NCBI GenBank assembly: GCA_002340985.1
Contig: DDNC01000014.1
Location: forward strand, 186,049 to 232,606
Direction: 5' to 3'
Source: Firmicutes bacterium UBA2530
Lineage (GTDB): Bacteria; Bacillota; Clostridia; Tissierellales; Sedimentibacteraceae
Length of the DNA: 46,558 nt
Part shown: positions 33,272-42,861 of the stretch, piece by piece
Numbering within the stretch: position 1 is the first letter of the stretch
Layout of the letters: the number at the start of each line of letters is the position of its first letter
The notes under the pieces: model-generated
Told to the model about the DNA's origin: nothing
The model's database searches: none
The model's input: only the letters and a program-made list of their open reading frames with translations
Position numbers and translations under genes: made by a program

Positions 33272-34252
33272 ATGCTTTTCAGTCAGGTAGCGGGTCAGGA
33301 AGAAATTAAAGCTTCATTAATAAAATCAATTAACAACAATCAAATATCCCACTGCTATATTTTTGAAGGTCCAAAGGGAATGGGCAAGTATGAATTGGCA
33401 CTTATATTTGCCCAGTCTTTACTTTGCGAAAAATTTATCTCAAACCCGTGTAATGAGTGTTTGAGCTGCGTCAAGATGAATTCGGAAAATCATCCCGACC
33501 TTCACGTAATAAACCATGAAGAGGATACAATAAAACGTGAGGAAATCGATGCGCTTATTGAATCAATATATAAAAAACCATATGAATCAGAAAGAAAAAT
33601 ATATATAATCAAGGCTGCTCATGAAATGACAGTGCAGGCAGCTAATACATTTTTAAAAACATTGGAAGAGCCTCCGGGTGATTCCGTCGTAATTCTTTTA
33701 ACCACAAACGCAAACCTGCTGCTACCTACCATAGTATCAAGGTGTCAGACAATAAAGTTCAGGAACGTAAGCAGAGAAACAATTAAGTCATATTTAAAGG
33801 AAAACTGCAGCGCAGCGGATAAGGATGCCGCTATTGCAGCAGAATACTCAGGCGGAATATTGAATAAGGCAGTTAACATTATTAAGGGCAATGATGATAT
33901 CCTTAATAAGAGGGCTGAGATTATAAATTTATTTGACAAAATAATTAACTCCGACTCTGAAATAATTTATGAATTAGAAAATTACTTTGAAGATAATAAA
34001 GATAATATAGACATATTTATAGAAAACTCAATGATTTGGATAAGGGACATAATGTTTGTGCAAAACAATATGGATGAACTTATGATTAACAAGGATTTTA
34101 ATCGGCTCGCAAAGATTCATGGCCAGTCAATGAAACGAGACAGCAATTTAATAGAATTAATGCAAAATACAAGCGATAATATAAAGAGCAATGTTAACTA
34201 TAAGCTTGCAATAGATAATATGCTTTTAAAGATTCAGGAGGTCTTTAAATGA
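33272..34252 (+). CDS. holB: DNA polymerase III subunit delta'
   Basis: 326 residues; clamp-loader subunit. The modified P-loop GPKGMGKYELA, zinc-binding CNECLSCVKM with an upstream Cys, LEEPPGDSV and the SRC motif (IVSRCQTI) are all present. Start at ATG 33272, eight bases after the darA stop, with AGGTG nearby. Four-base overlap with ricT. Confidence 0.95.
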   Translation: MLFSQVAGQEEIKASLIKSINNNQISHCYIFEGPKGMGKYELALIFAQSLLCEKFISNPCNECLSCVKMNSENHPDLHVINHEEDTIKREEIDALIESIYKKPYESERKIYIIKAAHEMTVQAANTFLKTLEEPPGDSVVILLTTNANLLLPTIVSRCQTIKFRNVSRETIKSYLKENCSAADKDAAIAAEYSGGILNKAVNIIKGNDDILNKRAEIINLFDKIINSDSEIIYELENYFEDNKDNIDIFIENSMIWIRDIMFVQNNMDELMINKDFNRLAKIHGQSMKRDSNLIELMQNTSDNIKSNVNYKLAIDNMLLKIQEVFK

Positions 34253-35130
34253 TAAAGGTAGTAGGCGTAAGATTCAAGAAGGCCGGAAAAATATACTATT
34301 TTGACCCTGACAAGAAATGGATTAACGAAGGAGATTATGTAATAGTAGAAACAATAAGAGGCATTGAATACGGCCAGGTTGTTGTAGGGCCAAAGATGGT
34401 AAAGGAAGAGGATATTGTCCAGCCCCTAAAGAAGGTCTTGAGGCTTGCAACGGAAGAAGATATAAAATGCAATCAGGAAAATAAAGAAAAGGAAAAAAAT
34501 GCTTTTGATTTGTGCCTTAAAAAAATAGAAGAGCACGAATTAGAGATGAAGCTTGTTGATATTGAATATACATTTGACAACAATAAGGTTATTTTTTACT
34601 TCACAGCAGACGGTAGAATAGATTTCAGGGAGCTTGTAAAGGATTTGGCTTCCATATTCAGGACACGAATTGAATTGCGTCAGATTGGAGTCAGGGATGA
34701 GGCCAAGATGATAGGGGGGTTGGGTCCATGCGGCAGAACAATGTGCTGCTCGTCCTTCCTTGGAGAGTTTTATCCTGTATCTATAAAAATGGCGAAGGAA
34801 CAGAAACTGTCGTTAAATCCCGCGAAAATATCGGGTATATGCTCAAGACTTATGTGCTGCCTGAATTATGAGCATGAGGTTTACGAGGAAAATATTAGAG
34901 AGCTTCCGGATGTTGGAGACAGGGTGTCAATACTGGGCAGCAACAGAACGGGAATAGTAATGGATATAAATCCTTTGTTCAAGACGGCAAGGGTCAATGT
35001 TCACAAGCCTGACGGAACTGTTGAACCGGGAGAATTTAACGGCTCGGAGCTTAAGGTAATTGAAGAGGGCGTTCTTAAGCAAAGACATGATGATGTTGAT
35101 TTAGAAATGCTTAAGGAATTGGAAGATTAG
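34249..35130 (+). CDS. ricT: RicT/YaaT PSP1-domain protein
   Basis: 293 residues with a PSP1 domain and the cysteine pairs CGRTMCCSSF and CSRLMCCLNY. In Bacillus RicT joins RicA and RicF in a complex that binds Fe-S clusters and is needed for RNase Y-dependent mRNA processing and for sporulation, biofilm and competence. Last gene of the speA-ricT run, ended by a strong terminator. Confidence 0.93.
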   Translation: MIKVVGVRFKKAGKIYYFDPDKKWINEGDYVIVETIRGIEYGQVVVGPKMVKEEDIVQPLKKVLRLATEEDIKCNQENKEKEKNAFDLCLKKIEEHELEMKLVDIEYTFDNNKVIFYFTADGRIDFRELVKDLASIFRTRIELRQIGVRDEAKMIGGLGPCGRTMCCSSFLGEFYPVSIKMAKEQKLSLNPAKISGICSRLMCCLNYEHEVYEENIRELPDVGDRVSILGSNRTGIVMDINPLFKTARVNVHKPDGTVEPGEFNGSELKVIEEGVLKQRHDDVDLEMLKELED

Positions 35131-35138
35131 CAATAGGT

Positions 35139-35172
35139 AATAAAGCCGGGCAGCTGTCCGGCTTTATTTTTG
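35139..35172 (+). terminator. Terminator of the speA-ricT run
   Basis: An 11-bp stem AATAAAGCCGG (35139-35149) / CCGGCTTTATT (35158-35168), then T. Confidence 0.82.
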
Positions 35173-35274
35173 AAGAAACGATAAAATATTTGAAAATTTA
35201 GATAAAAAGTACTTTTAAATATGGACAAATAGTGTTAAAATACTTTATGATGATATTGGGGGAGGTGAAACTTA

Positions 35275-35445
35275 ATGTCTTACAAAATTACAGATGCATG
35301 TATAAGCTGCGGAGCATGCGAACCAGAATGCCCAGTAGGCGCTATTACAGCCGGAGACGATAAATATGTTATCGATCCTGCTACTTGTATTGATTGCGGA
35401 GCATGCGCTAGCGTATGTCCGGTAGAAGCTCCTCAACAGGATTAA
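35275..35445 (+). CDS. 2[4Fe-4S] ferredoxin
   Basis: 56 residues, the classical clostridial ferredoxin: two CxxCxxCxxxCP motifs, CISCGACEPECP and CIDCGACASVCP, with the two-fold internal repeat. ATG 35275 follows GGGGGAGGTG. Monocistronic with its own terminator. It is a natural electron donor for the Rnf complex encoded 10 kb upstream, although any anaerobe has several such proteins. Confidence 0.96.
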   Translation: MSYKITDACISCGACEPECPVGAITAGDDKYVIDPATCIDCGACASVCPVEAPQQD

Positions 35446-35457
35446 TAATTGCGAATT

Positions 35458-35482
35458 AAAAAAAGCCGTAAGGCTTTTTTTA
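35458..35482. terminator. Terminator shared by the ferredoxin and pepF genes
   Basis: AAAAAAAGCC (35458-35467), loop GTAA, GGCTTTTTTT (35472-35481); symmetrical, so it works on both strands. Confidence 0.83.
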
Positions 35483-35489
35483 TTGTCTG

Positions 35490-37184
35490 TTACAGTGTGC
35501 GGTCGTCAATACCGTCCAGATAGTCTTTTATGTGAGAAGTTACGGCGCTTATGGTACTTTCATCAAATGGGCTTTTTAAATTTCCTGTCTTCAATATTTC
35601 AAGGAAGGACTTACTTCCACCAACCTTGCATATATTCACGTAATCATTCCATGCTTTTTCGTGGTTGTTTATGGAGCTAATCCAGAACTGATATGCGCAG
35701 AACTGAGCCAGGGTGTAGTCAATGTAATAAAATGGATCGGCGAAAATGTGGCCCTGCTTAAACCATACGGTACCCTTGTTTAAGAATCCGTTGTCATCGT
35801 AGTCCTTGTAAGGAGTATATTTTTTCTCAATATCTCTCCAGGCTTTTTTTCTTTCATCCGGTGTCATGCCAGGATTTCCGTACACCACATGCTGAAATTC
35901 ATCAACAGTAACTCCGTAGGGAATAAATAACATGGAATCAGCAAGGTGGAAAAATTTGAATTTATCTGTATCATTCTCGAAGAACATATTCATCCATGGC
36001 CATGTGATGAATTCCATGCTCATTGAATGAATTTCACATGCTTCCAGTGTGGGGAAGCTGTATTCGGGAGCATCAAGAAATCTGCTTTCATATGTCTGAA
36101 ATGCGTGACCTGCTTCGTGAGTCACAACCGTTACATCATCCTGAGTGCCGTTAAAGTTTGCAAATATGAACGGGGCCTTGTAGATGTGCAAAAATGTGCA
36201 GTAGCCGCCAGCCTGCTTGTTGGGTTTGGTTTCAAGATCAAACAAATCCCCTTCAATCATCATATGTATGAAATCTCCGGTTTCGGGTGAAAGCTCTTCG
36301 TACATTTTTTTTGCTCGTTCCATTATCCATTCCTTGTTTCCCTTGGGAGCAGGATTACCGGTGATGAAATTCAATGGAAGGTCGAAATATTTAAGGCTGT
36401 CAACGCCAATGCGTATTTTCTGCTTTTCTCTCAGACTGTTTGATATGGGCACCACATATTTTAAAACATGTTCACGGAATTTTTCCACATCACCGGCATT
36501 GTAGTCAGACCTTCCCATACGGAGATAACCAAGTTCAACAAAGTTCTTGAAGCCTAACTTTACCGCTATTTCATTCCTGACCTTTATAAGCTTGTCGTAA
36601 ATTAAATCAAAGTTAGACTCATTTTCTTCGAAAAAACTGCTCCATTTTTCGTAGGAGCTCTTTCTTACAGCCCGGTCTGTTGATTCCATATATGGCTGGA
36701 GCTGAGACAAATTCAGTAATTTGCCGTCATAGTCTATCTGTGCTGAGGAAATAAGTTTTGAATATTCACTGGTCAGCTTGTTTTCCTCCTGCATAAGAGG
36801 AACAACTTCATCAGAAAATGTCATTATTTCCATTTCTGCAAGGGTAAAAAGCTGAGTTTCGGTCATTTGCTTAAGCGTATCCTTGAATCTTGAATTTAAG
36901 AGAGCCTTGTAAAATTCAACTCTCAATCCATGGAGTTTTGGTGAAATCATGTCAATATATTCATTTTCCATGTCATAAAATGCATCTGCTGTATTTATTG
37001 AATTCCTAATCAATACAAGCTGCGCCATGGTATCAACTTCCTTTTGCAGCTCATTTATCTTTTGAACGTATGTATATTGATCCTCTGCAGTTTCAGAACG
37101 GTTGAAGGCTTCAATCAGCTTTTCATACCGCCCCTTGATGCTGTCGTAATCAGGACGTTTGTATTCGTATTCACTAAATTTCAT
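35490..37184 (-). CDS. pepF: M3-family oligoendopeptidase (PepF-like)
   Basis: 564-residue cytoplasmic zinc peptidase that cuts short peptides. The zinc site THEAGHAFQTYES (HExxH with a downstream Glu in TLEACEIHSMSMEF) is intact. Start: ATG at 37184 with GAGAGG five bases upstream; the GTG at 37190 sits inside that site. Convergent with the ferredoxin gene. Likely role: peptide use in an amino-acid-fermenting organism. Confidence 0.93.
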   Translation of the reverse strand: MKFSEYEYKRPDYDSIKGRYEKLIEAFNRSETAEDQYTYVQKINELQKEVDTMAQLVLIRNSINTADAFYDMENEYIDMISPKLHGLRVEFYKALLNSRFKDTLKQMTETQLFTLAEMEIMTFSDEVVPLMQEENKLTSEYSKLISSAQIDYDGKLLNLSQLQPYMESTDRAVRKSSYEKWSSFFEENESNFDLIYDKLIKVRNEIAVKLGFKNFVELGYLRMGRSDYNAGDVEKFREHVLKYVVPISNSLREKQKIRIGVDSLKYFDLPLNFITGNPAPKGNKEWIMERAKKMYEELSPETGDFIHMMIEGDLFDLETKPNKQAGGYCTFLHIYKAPFIFANFNGTQDDVTVVTHEAGHAFQTYESRFLDAPEYSFPTLEACEIHSMSMEFITWPWMNMFFENDTDKFKFFHLADSMLFIPYGVTVDEFQHVVYGNPGMTPDERKKAWRDIEKKYTPYKDYDDNGFLNKGTVWFKQGHIFADPFYYIDYTLAQFCAYQFWISSINNHEKAWNDYVNICKVGGSKSFLEILKTGNLKSPFDESTISAVTSHIKDYLDGIDDRTL

Positions 37185-37319
37185 ATTCACCTCTCAATTT
37201 TCCGGAATAAAATAATCCCGGATGATACTAATATTATACCAAAAATTGATAAAAATAAAAAGCGAATTAACACGATTGAGCAATTATTTAATATTAGACA
37301 CACCATTGTTAAAAATTAA

Positions 37320-37349
37320 TTGCAGTGTGCGAAACAGATATGTTATAAT
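37320..37349 (+). promoter_or_regulatory. Promoter of the DUF512-der-plsY-gpsA run
   Basis: An extended -10, TGTTATAAT (TATAAT 37344-37349), with a weak -35 TTGCAG (37320-37325) at 18 bases. Confidence 0.5.
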
Positions 37350-37379
37350 GTCCGTGAAGTAAAAGAAAAAAGGAAACAT

Positions 37380-38675
37380 ATGAAAAATATAATAGTAAAA
37401 GTATTGAAAAATTCAATTGCCGAAGAAATGGAGCTTGAGCCCGGAGATGAGCTTGTTTCGGTAAATAATTGCACTGTAAGAGATTATATAGACTATAAAT
37501 ATCAGATATCTGATGAAATTGTTTTATTTGAGGTGAAAAAAGCAAACGGTGAGGTCTGGGAGCTGGAAATTGAAAAGGAGTATGATGAGGACATAGGGAT
37601 AGTGTTTGAAAATCCTCTTATGGACAATATAAAGGTATGCTCCAACAAGTGTATTTTTTGTTTTGTAGACCAGATGCCAAGAGGGATGCGCAAGACACTT
37701 TACGTAAAAGATGATGATACAAGAATGTCATTTCTTTACGGAAACTTTATAACTCTGACTAACTTGACAGACGATGAAATTAACAGAATAATTAAATATA
37801 AAATAAGCCCCATAAAGGTATCTGTTCACACAACAGATAAGGAGCTGAGAAAATACATGATGGGCAATGAGAAAGACATGGATATCATGGTGTATCTCAA
37901 AAAGCTTATTGATGCGGGAATTACTGTAGATTGTCAGATTGTCCTTGTAAGAGATGTGAATGATGGGCAGCAGTTGAATAAAACCATAAGAGATCTGTCG
38001 TCACTTCATCCCGGGCTGCGAAGCGTAGCGGTGGTGCCTGTGGGATTGACAAAGTTCAGAGATAGGCTTACGGAGCTGAGGCCATTTGACAAGGACAGTG
38101 CTATTGGGGTAGTTGAGCAGGTAACCAGTATTCAGAATGAGCTTTACAAATCCATGGATACAAGATTTATATTCATAGCTGATGAATTTTATATTAATGG
38201 CGGTATGGATTTCCCCTCATACGAAGAATACGAGGATTTTGACCAGCTTGAAAACGGTATAGGAATGTGCAGGCTGTTTAAGCAACAGGTGGAGGAGCTG
38301 CTTGACGAATATGAAGGCAGAAAGCCCGTAGCTGAAGAAATCACGCTTGTAACGGGCGTTGCGGCATACAATCTCATAGAAGAATTAGCTCAAAAAATAA
38401 TGGAGAAATTACCTTTAAAGATTAATGTAGTAAAAATAATAAACAGCTTTTTCGGAGAAAGAATAACTGTGTCCGGCCTAACCACCGGAAAGGATATTAT
38501 AGATCAACTTAAGGGGAAAAATTATAAAAATATAATAATACCAAACAATATGATTAACGATAACAATGTTATGCTTGATGATTTGACGATTGAAGATTTA
38601 GAGAAGGAATTAAATGCGGAAATAGCAGTATGTGACGTTGACGGCGAAGCGCTGCTGAATTTGATTGCACAATAG
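37380..38675 (+). CDS. DUF512 protein: PDZ-like plus radical-SAM-like iron-sulfur enzyme
   Basis: 431 residues. The N-terminal 60 or so residues resemble a PDZ-like domain (EEMELEPGDELVSVNN). A CSNKCIFCF motif (CxxxCxxC) follows in a radical-SAM-like barrel, then the DUF512 C-terminus (EITLVTGVAAYNLI). Its conserved place before der in Clostridia suggests a role in translation or ribosome biology, but its reaction is unknown. ATG 37380 follows AAAGGAAA; the frame is open further upstream without a ribosome site. Confidence 0.87.
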   Translation: MKNIIVKVLKNSIAEEMELEPGDELVSVNNCTVRDYIDYKYQISDEIVLFEVKKANGEVWELEIEKEYDEDIGIVFENPLMDNIKVCSNKCIFCFVDQMPRGMRKTLYVKDDDTRMSFLYGNFITLTNLTDDEINRIIKYKISPIKVSVHTTDKELRKYMMGNEKDMDIMVYLKKLIDAGITVDCQIVLVRDVNDGQQLNKTIRDLSSLHPGLRSVAVVPVGLTKFRDRLTELRPFDKDSAIGVVEQVTSIQNELYKSMDTRFIFIADEFYINGGMDFPSYEEYEDFDQLENGIGMCRLFKQQVEELLDEYEGRKPVAEEITLVTGVAAYNLIEELAQKIMEKLPLKINVVKIINSFFGERITVSGLTTGKDIIDQLKGKNYKNIIIPNNMINDNNVMLDDLTIEDLEKELNAEIAVCDVDGEALLNLIAQ

Positions 38676-38686
38676 CGGAGGAAGAA

Positions 38687-40012
38687 ATGGCAAGACCAGT
38701 TGTAACAATAGTAGGAAGACCTAATGTGGGTAAATCAACACTTTTTAACAGAATTGCAGGAAAGAGAATTTCCATAACAGAAGATACACCGGGAGTAACA
38801 AGGGACAGAATATATGCTGAGTGCGAATGGCTGGATAATCATTTTACGCTGATTGATACAGGCGGTATTGAACCAAATACCACGGATACAATATTTGCTC
38901 AGATGAGAATACAGGCCGAAATAGCCATAGATATGGCTGATGTTGTCCTGTTTATGGTTGACGGTAAGGAAGGCGTTACTGCGGCAGATATGGAAGTTGC
39001 CCAGATGCTGAGGAAGGCAAAAAAGGAAATTATATTGGTTGTGAACAAAATGGATAAGTTCGTCAATGACGACAATGCATATGAGTTCTACAACTTGGGA
39101 ATAGGTGATCCCGTGTCAGTTTCTTCAACGGAGGCACTGGGCATAGGAGATTTGCTTGACGAAGTAATTGCCAAATTTGACGAATCCATGAACACAGAGG
39201 ACGATAACGACAGCATTAAAATAGCTGTTATAGGCAAGCCAAACGCAGGAAAGTCATCCATAATAAACAGAATAATAGGTGAAAACAGAGTTATTGTAAG
39301 TGATATACCGGGAACCACGAGGGATGCCATAGACACGAAATTTGAGAGAAACGGGCAAAAATATACTTTAATAGATACGGCAGGAATAAGAAAAAAGAGC
39401 AAGATAAGTGAAACTGTTGAAAAGTACAGCGTCCTCAGAGCATTTACAGCTGTTGAGCGCGCCGATATATGCATACTTGTAATAGATGCCGACAAGGGTG
39501 TAACCGACCAGGACATACGTATTGCGGGTTATTCTCATGATAACAATAAAGGCATGGTAATTGTGGTAAATAAGTGGGATTTAGTTGAGAAGGACAACAG
39601 CACATTCAACGAATATCAGAAGGAAGTCAGAGAAAGCCTTGCCTATGCGACATATGCTCCTATTCTGACTGTATCTGCATTAACCGGACAGAGAGTTAAT
39701 AAAATATTGGATGAAGTTGATTCTATTTATAATTTCAGAAATTTAAGAGTTTCAACAGGTGTGCTAAATGATATAATAACTGAGGCTGTGCTTATGAATC
39801 AGCCGAGGACGGTAAAGGGTAAAAGACTTAAACTGTATTACGGAACTCAGGTTGCGGTTAACCCGCCGAAATTCCTTATTTTTGTTAATGACAGCACTAT
39901 TGTGCATTTTTCCTATGAAAGATATCTGGAAAATAAAATAAGGGAATCATTTGAGTACAAAGGTACACCTATCGTAATAGAATTCAGAAGCAAAAGTGAA
40001 AAAAACCTGTAA
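38687..40012 (+). CDS. der: Ribosome-assembly GTPase Der (EngA)
   Basis: 441 residues, two tandem GTPase domains and a KH-like C-terminus. Domain 1: GRPNVGKST, DTGG, NKMD. Domain 2: GKPNAGKSS, DTAG, NKWD. Acts in maturation of the 50S subunit. Start at ATG after CGGAGGAAG, 11 bases past the DUF512 stop. Confidence 0.97.
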   Translation: MARPVVTIVGRPNVGKSTLFNRIAGKRISITEDTPGVTRDRIYAECEWLDNHFTLIDTGGIEPNTTDTIFAQMRIQAEIAIDMADVVLFMVDGKEGVTAADMEVAQMLRKAKKEIILVVNKMDKFVNDDNAYEFYNLGIGDPVSVSSTEALGIGDLLDEVIAKFDESMNTEDDNDSIKIAVIGKPNAGKSSIINRIIGENRVIVSDIPGTTRDAIDTKFERNGQKYTLIDTAGIRKKSKISETVEKYSVLRAFTAVERADICILVIDADKGVTDQDIRIAGYSHDNNKGMVIVVNKWDLVEKDNSTFNEYQKEVRESLAYATYAPILTVSALTGQRVNKILDEVDSIYNFRNLRVSTGVLNDIITEAVLMNQPRTVKGKRLKLYYGTQVAVNPPKFLIFVNDSTIVHFSYERYLENKIRESFEYKGTPIVIEFRSKSEKNL

Positions 40013-40051
40013 TCGCTGAAGAGGTCAGGAATATGATTTGTAGGAGATATC

Positions 40052-40633
40052 ATGAAATTTATTCTTATTGCACTTATAGCATACTTTTTAGGCAATATCT
40101 CATTTGCTTACATACTTGGCAGAGTATTTGAAAAAAAAGATGTTAGAGATTACGGAAGCGGAAGTGCGGGAGCAACAAACGCCCTGAGAACATTTGGCAA
40201 AAAAATCGCAGCAATGGTGCTTTGCGGAGATATGCTTAAAGGAATCGTGGCTGTATTAATAGGAAGAAGTATGGGAGGTCAGGCAGGCGCATATCTTGCC
40301 GGGGCATTTGCCATAATTGGTCACAACTGGCCTGTAATGCTTAAATTTAAAGGCGGAAAGGGAGTTGCTACCACAGTGGGGGTTATGCTTTTTGTAAATC
40401 CTTTCCTTACTTTAATTTGTGTAGCAGTCGGAATTATAATTATTGTTTTTTCAAGGACTGTTTCTATCGGTTCAATTATTGGGATGGCATCGGCGCCCAT
40501 AGTCGCGGTTGTATTTGTGAGGCCGTTTGACCTGAAGCTGTTCTTGTTTTGTGTATTCATAGCGACAATGTCAATTTACAGACATAAATCAAATATAAAA
40601 AGGATCCTGGAAGGTAAGGAAAATAAGATATAG
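40052..40633 (+). CDS. plsY: Acyl-phosphate glycerol-3-phosphate acyltransferase PlsY
   Basis: 193-residue membrane enzyme with about five helices; transfers the acyl group from acyl-phosphate to glycerol-3-phosphate. The three PlsY motifs are visible: GSGSAGATNALRTFG, HNWPVMLKFKGGKGVATTVG, and the C-terminal Arg/His region. The next gene makes its substrate. Confidence 0.95.
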   Translation: MKFILIALIAYFLGNISFAYILGRVFEKKDVRDYGSGSAGATNALRTFGKKIAAMVLCGDMLKGIVAVLIGRSMGGQAGAYLAGAFAIIGHNWPVMLKFKGGKGVATTVGVMLFVNPFLTLICVAVGIIIIVFSRTVSIGSIIGMASAPIVAVVFVRPFDLKLFLFCVFIATMSIYRHKSNIKRILEGKENKI

Positions 40634-40642
40634 GAGATAACC

Positions 40643-41641
40643 ATGAAAAAAAGGATAACATTGCTTGGCGGAGGAAGCTGGGGAACAGCGCTGGCCAAAT
40701 TGCTTTCGGAAAACGGACACGAGGTAACGGTGTGGCTGCGGGATGAAGAGCAGTGCAGAATGCTGAGGGAGGAGAGAGTTAATAAAAAATATCTTCCCAA
40801 TGTACAAATACCGGAAAATATTGTGTTTTCTTCTGATATAAATGAAGCTTCTAAAGATGCGGATATGTTATTGATTGTTACACCCACACAAATTATAAGA
40901 GGTGTTCTGAGACAAATAGATAAAGAATATAAGAAGAATAAAATAATAATAAATGCTTCTAAGGGAATTGAAAAAGGAACCATGTGCTTAGTTTCTGATA
41001 TTGTGAGAGAGGAAACAGACGACTGTATTTTTGCAGCATTATCAGGACCATCTCATGCCGAGGAAGTGGGGCTTTCAATGCCCACAGCAATTACGTTGGC
41101 ATGTGAAAGCAAGGAAGTTGCCGAGGAGATACAGGATGCTTTCATGTCTTCGTATTTCAGGGTTTATACAAATGAGGATGTCGTAGGAGCAGAATTAGGT
41201 GGAGCTCTGAAAAATATCATTGCACTTGGAGCGGGAATATCTGACGGAGTAGGCTACGGTGACAATGCAAAGGCAGCTCTTATGAACAGAGGTATTGTCG
41301 AAATAGCGAGGCTGGGTATTGCTATGGGAGCGGATGTACATACATTTTTTGGCCTATCCGGAATCGGAGATTTGATTGTGACCTGCACAAGCAAGCATTC
41401 AAGAAACTGGAACGCAGGATATCTTATAGGGCAGGGAATGACAAAGGACGAGGCCATCAAAAAAATCGGAATGGCTGTGGAAGGAATTCCCACAACCTAT
41501 GGGGCATATGAACTCTCAAAAAAATTAAATGTGGAAATGCCCATAGTTGATGCAATGTATAACGTTCTGGAAAATAGTGCAGATGTAAAAGAAACAGTTA
41601 ATAAATTGATGTTACGAGATAAAAAGGAAGAAAAGCTATAA
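40643..41641 (+). CDS. gpsA: Glycerol-3-phosphate dehydrogenase [NAD(P)+]
   Basis: 332 residues. Dinucleotide site GGGSWGTALA, catalytic Lys in GALKNIIALGAG, and the SGIGDLIVTC signature. Reduces dihydroxyacetone phosphate to glycerol-3-phosphate for phospholipids, directly feeding PlsY. Eleven of its 13 Arg codons are AGA/AGG, a useful baseline for host codon use. Followed by a terminator. Confidence 0.97.
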   Translation: MKKRITLLGGGSWGTALAKLLSENGHEVTVWLRDEEQCRMLREERVNKKYLPNVQIPENIVFSSDINEASKDADMLLIVTPTQIIRGVLRQIDKEYKKNKIIINASKGIEKGTMCLVSDIVREETDDCIFAALSGPSHAEEVGLSMPTAITLACESKEVAEEIQDAFMSSYFRVYTNEDVVGAELGGALKNIIALGAGISDGVGYGDNAKAALMNRGIVEIARLGIAMGADVHTFFGLSGIGDLIVTCTSKHSRNWNAGYLIGQGMTKDEAIKKIGMAVEGIPTTYGAYELSKKLNVEMPIVDAMYNVLENSADVKETVNKLMLRDKKEEKL

Positions 41642-41685
41642 TAAAATTATCATAACTTTCAATAGTATACTAAATTGTTATAACT

Positions 41686-41717
41686 AATATACAGGTAATT
41701 GTGCCTGTATATTTTTT
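41686..41717 (+). terminator. Terminator after gpsA
   Basis: A 10-bp stem AATATACAGG (41686-41695) / CCTGTATATT (41704-41713), then T. Confidence 0.8.
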
Positions 41718-41828
41718 GCATATAAATCGAGCATATATTTTTAATTGTCTTGATTCTTGTCGGACAAATTTTTCAAATTTTATATAAAAAAGTTAGATTA
41801 CATAATATAAAAATTTATTTATGTATGA

Positions 41829-41855
41829 ACATTTATTAAGACAAGTCATATTATA
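41829..41855 (+). promoter_or_regulatory. Sigma-K type promoter
   Basis: AC (41829-41830), 16 bases, CATATTATA (41847-41855), fitting AC-N16-CATANNNTA. The start near 41862 gives a leader of about 50 bases to the ATG at 41911. Another CATANNNTA (CATAATATA) at 41801-41809 has no AC at the right distance. Confidence 0.6.
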
Positions 41856-41910
41856 TATAGAGCCATGTAATAATTGGTTTAATAATAATAATTTTTGTGG
41901 AGATGATTTT

Positions 41911-42615
41911 ATGCCATGCGATTTAATACCTCGTCTTAATGCGTTAAGTGATGAATTTGGAATACCGAGAGAGTTAAATCCTGAAAGAGATTTACGTTGT
42001 ATAGATATTTGTGTTCCTAATGTTTTGTTGATACACCCGTTTGCTGAGTTTGTTCAGAATATTCCTTGGCCGAACGCAACAACAAATCCAAACCGTGACT
42101 GCAGAGGTGTGTTTGACTTACCACCGGGATTGGCGCCAACACGATGCTTTTTCAGAGTTACCTGTGCAGATGAAGAATTTATTTGTGTTAACGGTGTTCC
42201 TTCTATTTCTGTAGATGTAAAAGGACAGCTCGTTTTAGAATTTGTTGTTAACGGCACCTCTATATTCTGGGTAAAAGAAATTACAATAATTGATGCGACC
42301 TTAAATTCAGCATCAAACTGGTACAGAACAGATACAGGAAATGAAATAGATAATTCAAGATTTGCTGATTTTATAAGAATATTGGACGGCTCATGCCTAG
42401 TTGTTAATACAAACTGTAGAATTGATGCTGCAAATGAACAAGTTGTATTTACTGCAAATGTTGTTGATAAATTATGGAAACATGAAAATGTTTGGGTAGA
42501 AGGCGTAACTCCTTATCTGCAACTGATACTGGCACAACCTCCGGTATATGAAAACATTACAGTTCATGAAGAATTTATCAGTCATGCAATCCCGAATTGC
42601 AACGCAATACCATAA
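41911..42615 (+). CDS. Unknown cysteine-containing protein, probable late sporulation protein
   Basis: 234 residues, no family recognised. No signal peptide or clear membrane span. Cysteines are frequent in the first half (MPCDLIP, DLRCIDICVP, NRDCRG, TRCFFRVTC, EFICVN) and the remainder looks beta-rich. Start: ATG 41911 has GGAG eight bases upstream and a sigma-K type promoter at the right distance. An in-frame ATG at 41821 would add 30 residues but has no ribosome site and lies upstream of that promoter. Spore coat or mother-cell role is an inference from promoter and composition. Its neighbour beyond the cassette (45471) is also cysteine-rich and sigma-K-like. Confidence 0.7.
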   Translation: MPCDLIPRLNALSDEFGIPRELNPERDLRCIDICVPNVLLIHPFAEFVQNIPWPNATTNPNRDCRGVFDLPPGLAPTRCFFRVTCADEEFICVNGVPSISVDVKGQLVLEFVVNGTSIFWVKEITIIDATLNSASNWYRTDTGNEIDNSRFADFIRILDGSCLVVNTNCRIDAANEQVVFTANVVDKLWKHENVWVEGVTPYLQLILAQPPVYENITVHEEFISHAIPNCNAIP

Positions 42616-42642
42616 AAACAGTATTTCACCGACAATCACAAT

Positions 42643-42740
42643 AAAAAAACCTGCCGATTAGGGCGGCACTCATAAAACAGCATAGGAATATTTTCGGAAA
42701 ACGGCGTAGCTTCGGCTATGCCGTTTCTCTGTTTTGCAGG
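42643..42740. repeat. Left boundary element of the regulator cassette, nested stem structure
   Basis: 42643-42683 matches the reverse complement of 44891-44930: both read inward A-run, CCTG, a variable part, then ACTCATAAAACAG and AT one base later. This copy also folds into nested stems: CCTGC/GCAGG (42650-42654/42736-42740), AAAACAG/CTGTTTT (42674-42680/42729-42735) and a 12-bp hairpin with a UUCG loop (42699-42710/42715-42726), plus a small TGCCG/CGGCA side hairpin. The UUCG hairpin could also end transcription from the gene at 41911. Confidence 0.55.
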
Positions 42741-42805
42741 TCATAGAGTAAGGACACGGGGAGTAAAAATATTGCAGTCTAGGGTAACGTCATAAGCAGC
42801 GAACC

Positions 42806-42834
42806 TTGACATAATATGTCATGGTTAATATACT
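42806..42834 (+). promoter_or_regulatory. Strong promoter with operator for the WYL regulator gene
   Basis: TTGACA (42806-42811), 17-base spacer, TATACT (42829-42834). The -35 is inside the palindrome TGACA-TAATA-TGTCA (42807-42821), also found at 43759-43773, implying autoregulation. Confidence 0.75.
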
Positions 42835-42861
42835 ATAGTAGTGATACAAGGAGGTGTTTGT

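Noticed and set aside
41801..41809. CATAATATA as a sigma-K -10 box
   Set aside because: No AC at the right distance; 41847-41855 fits better.
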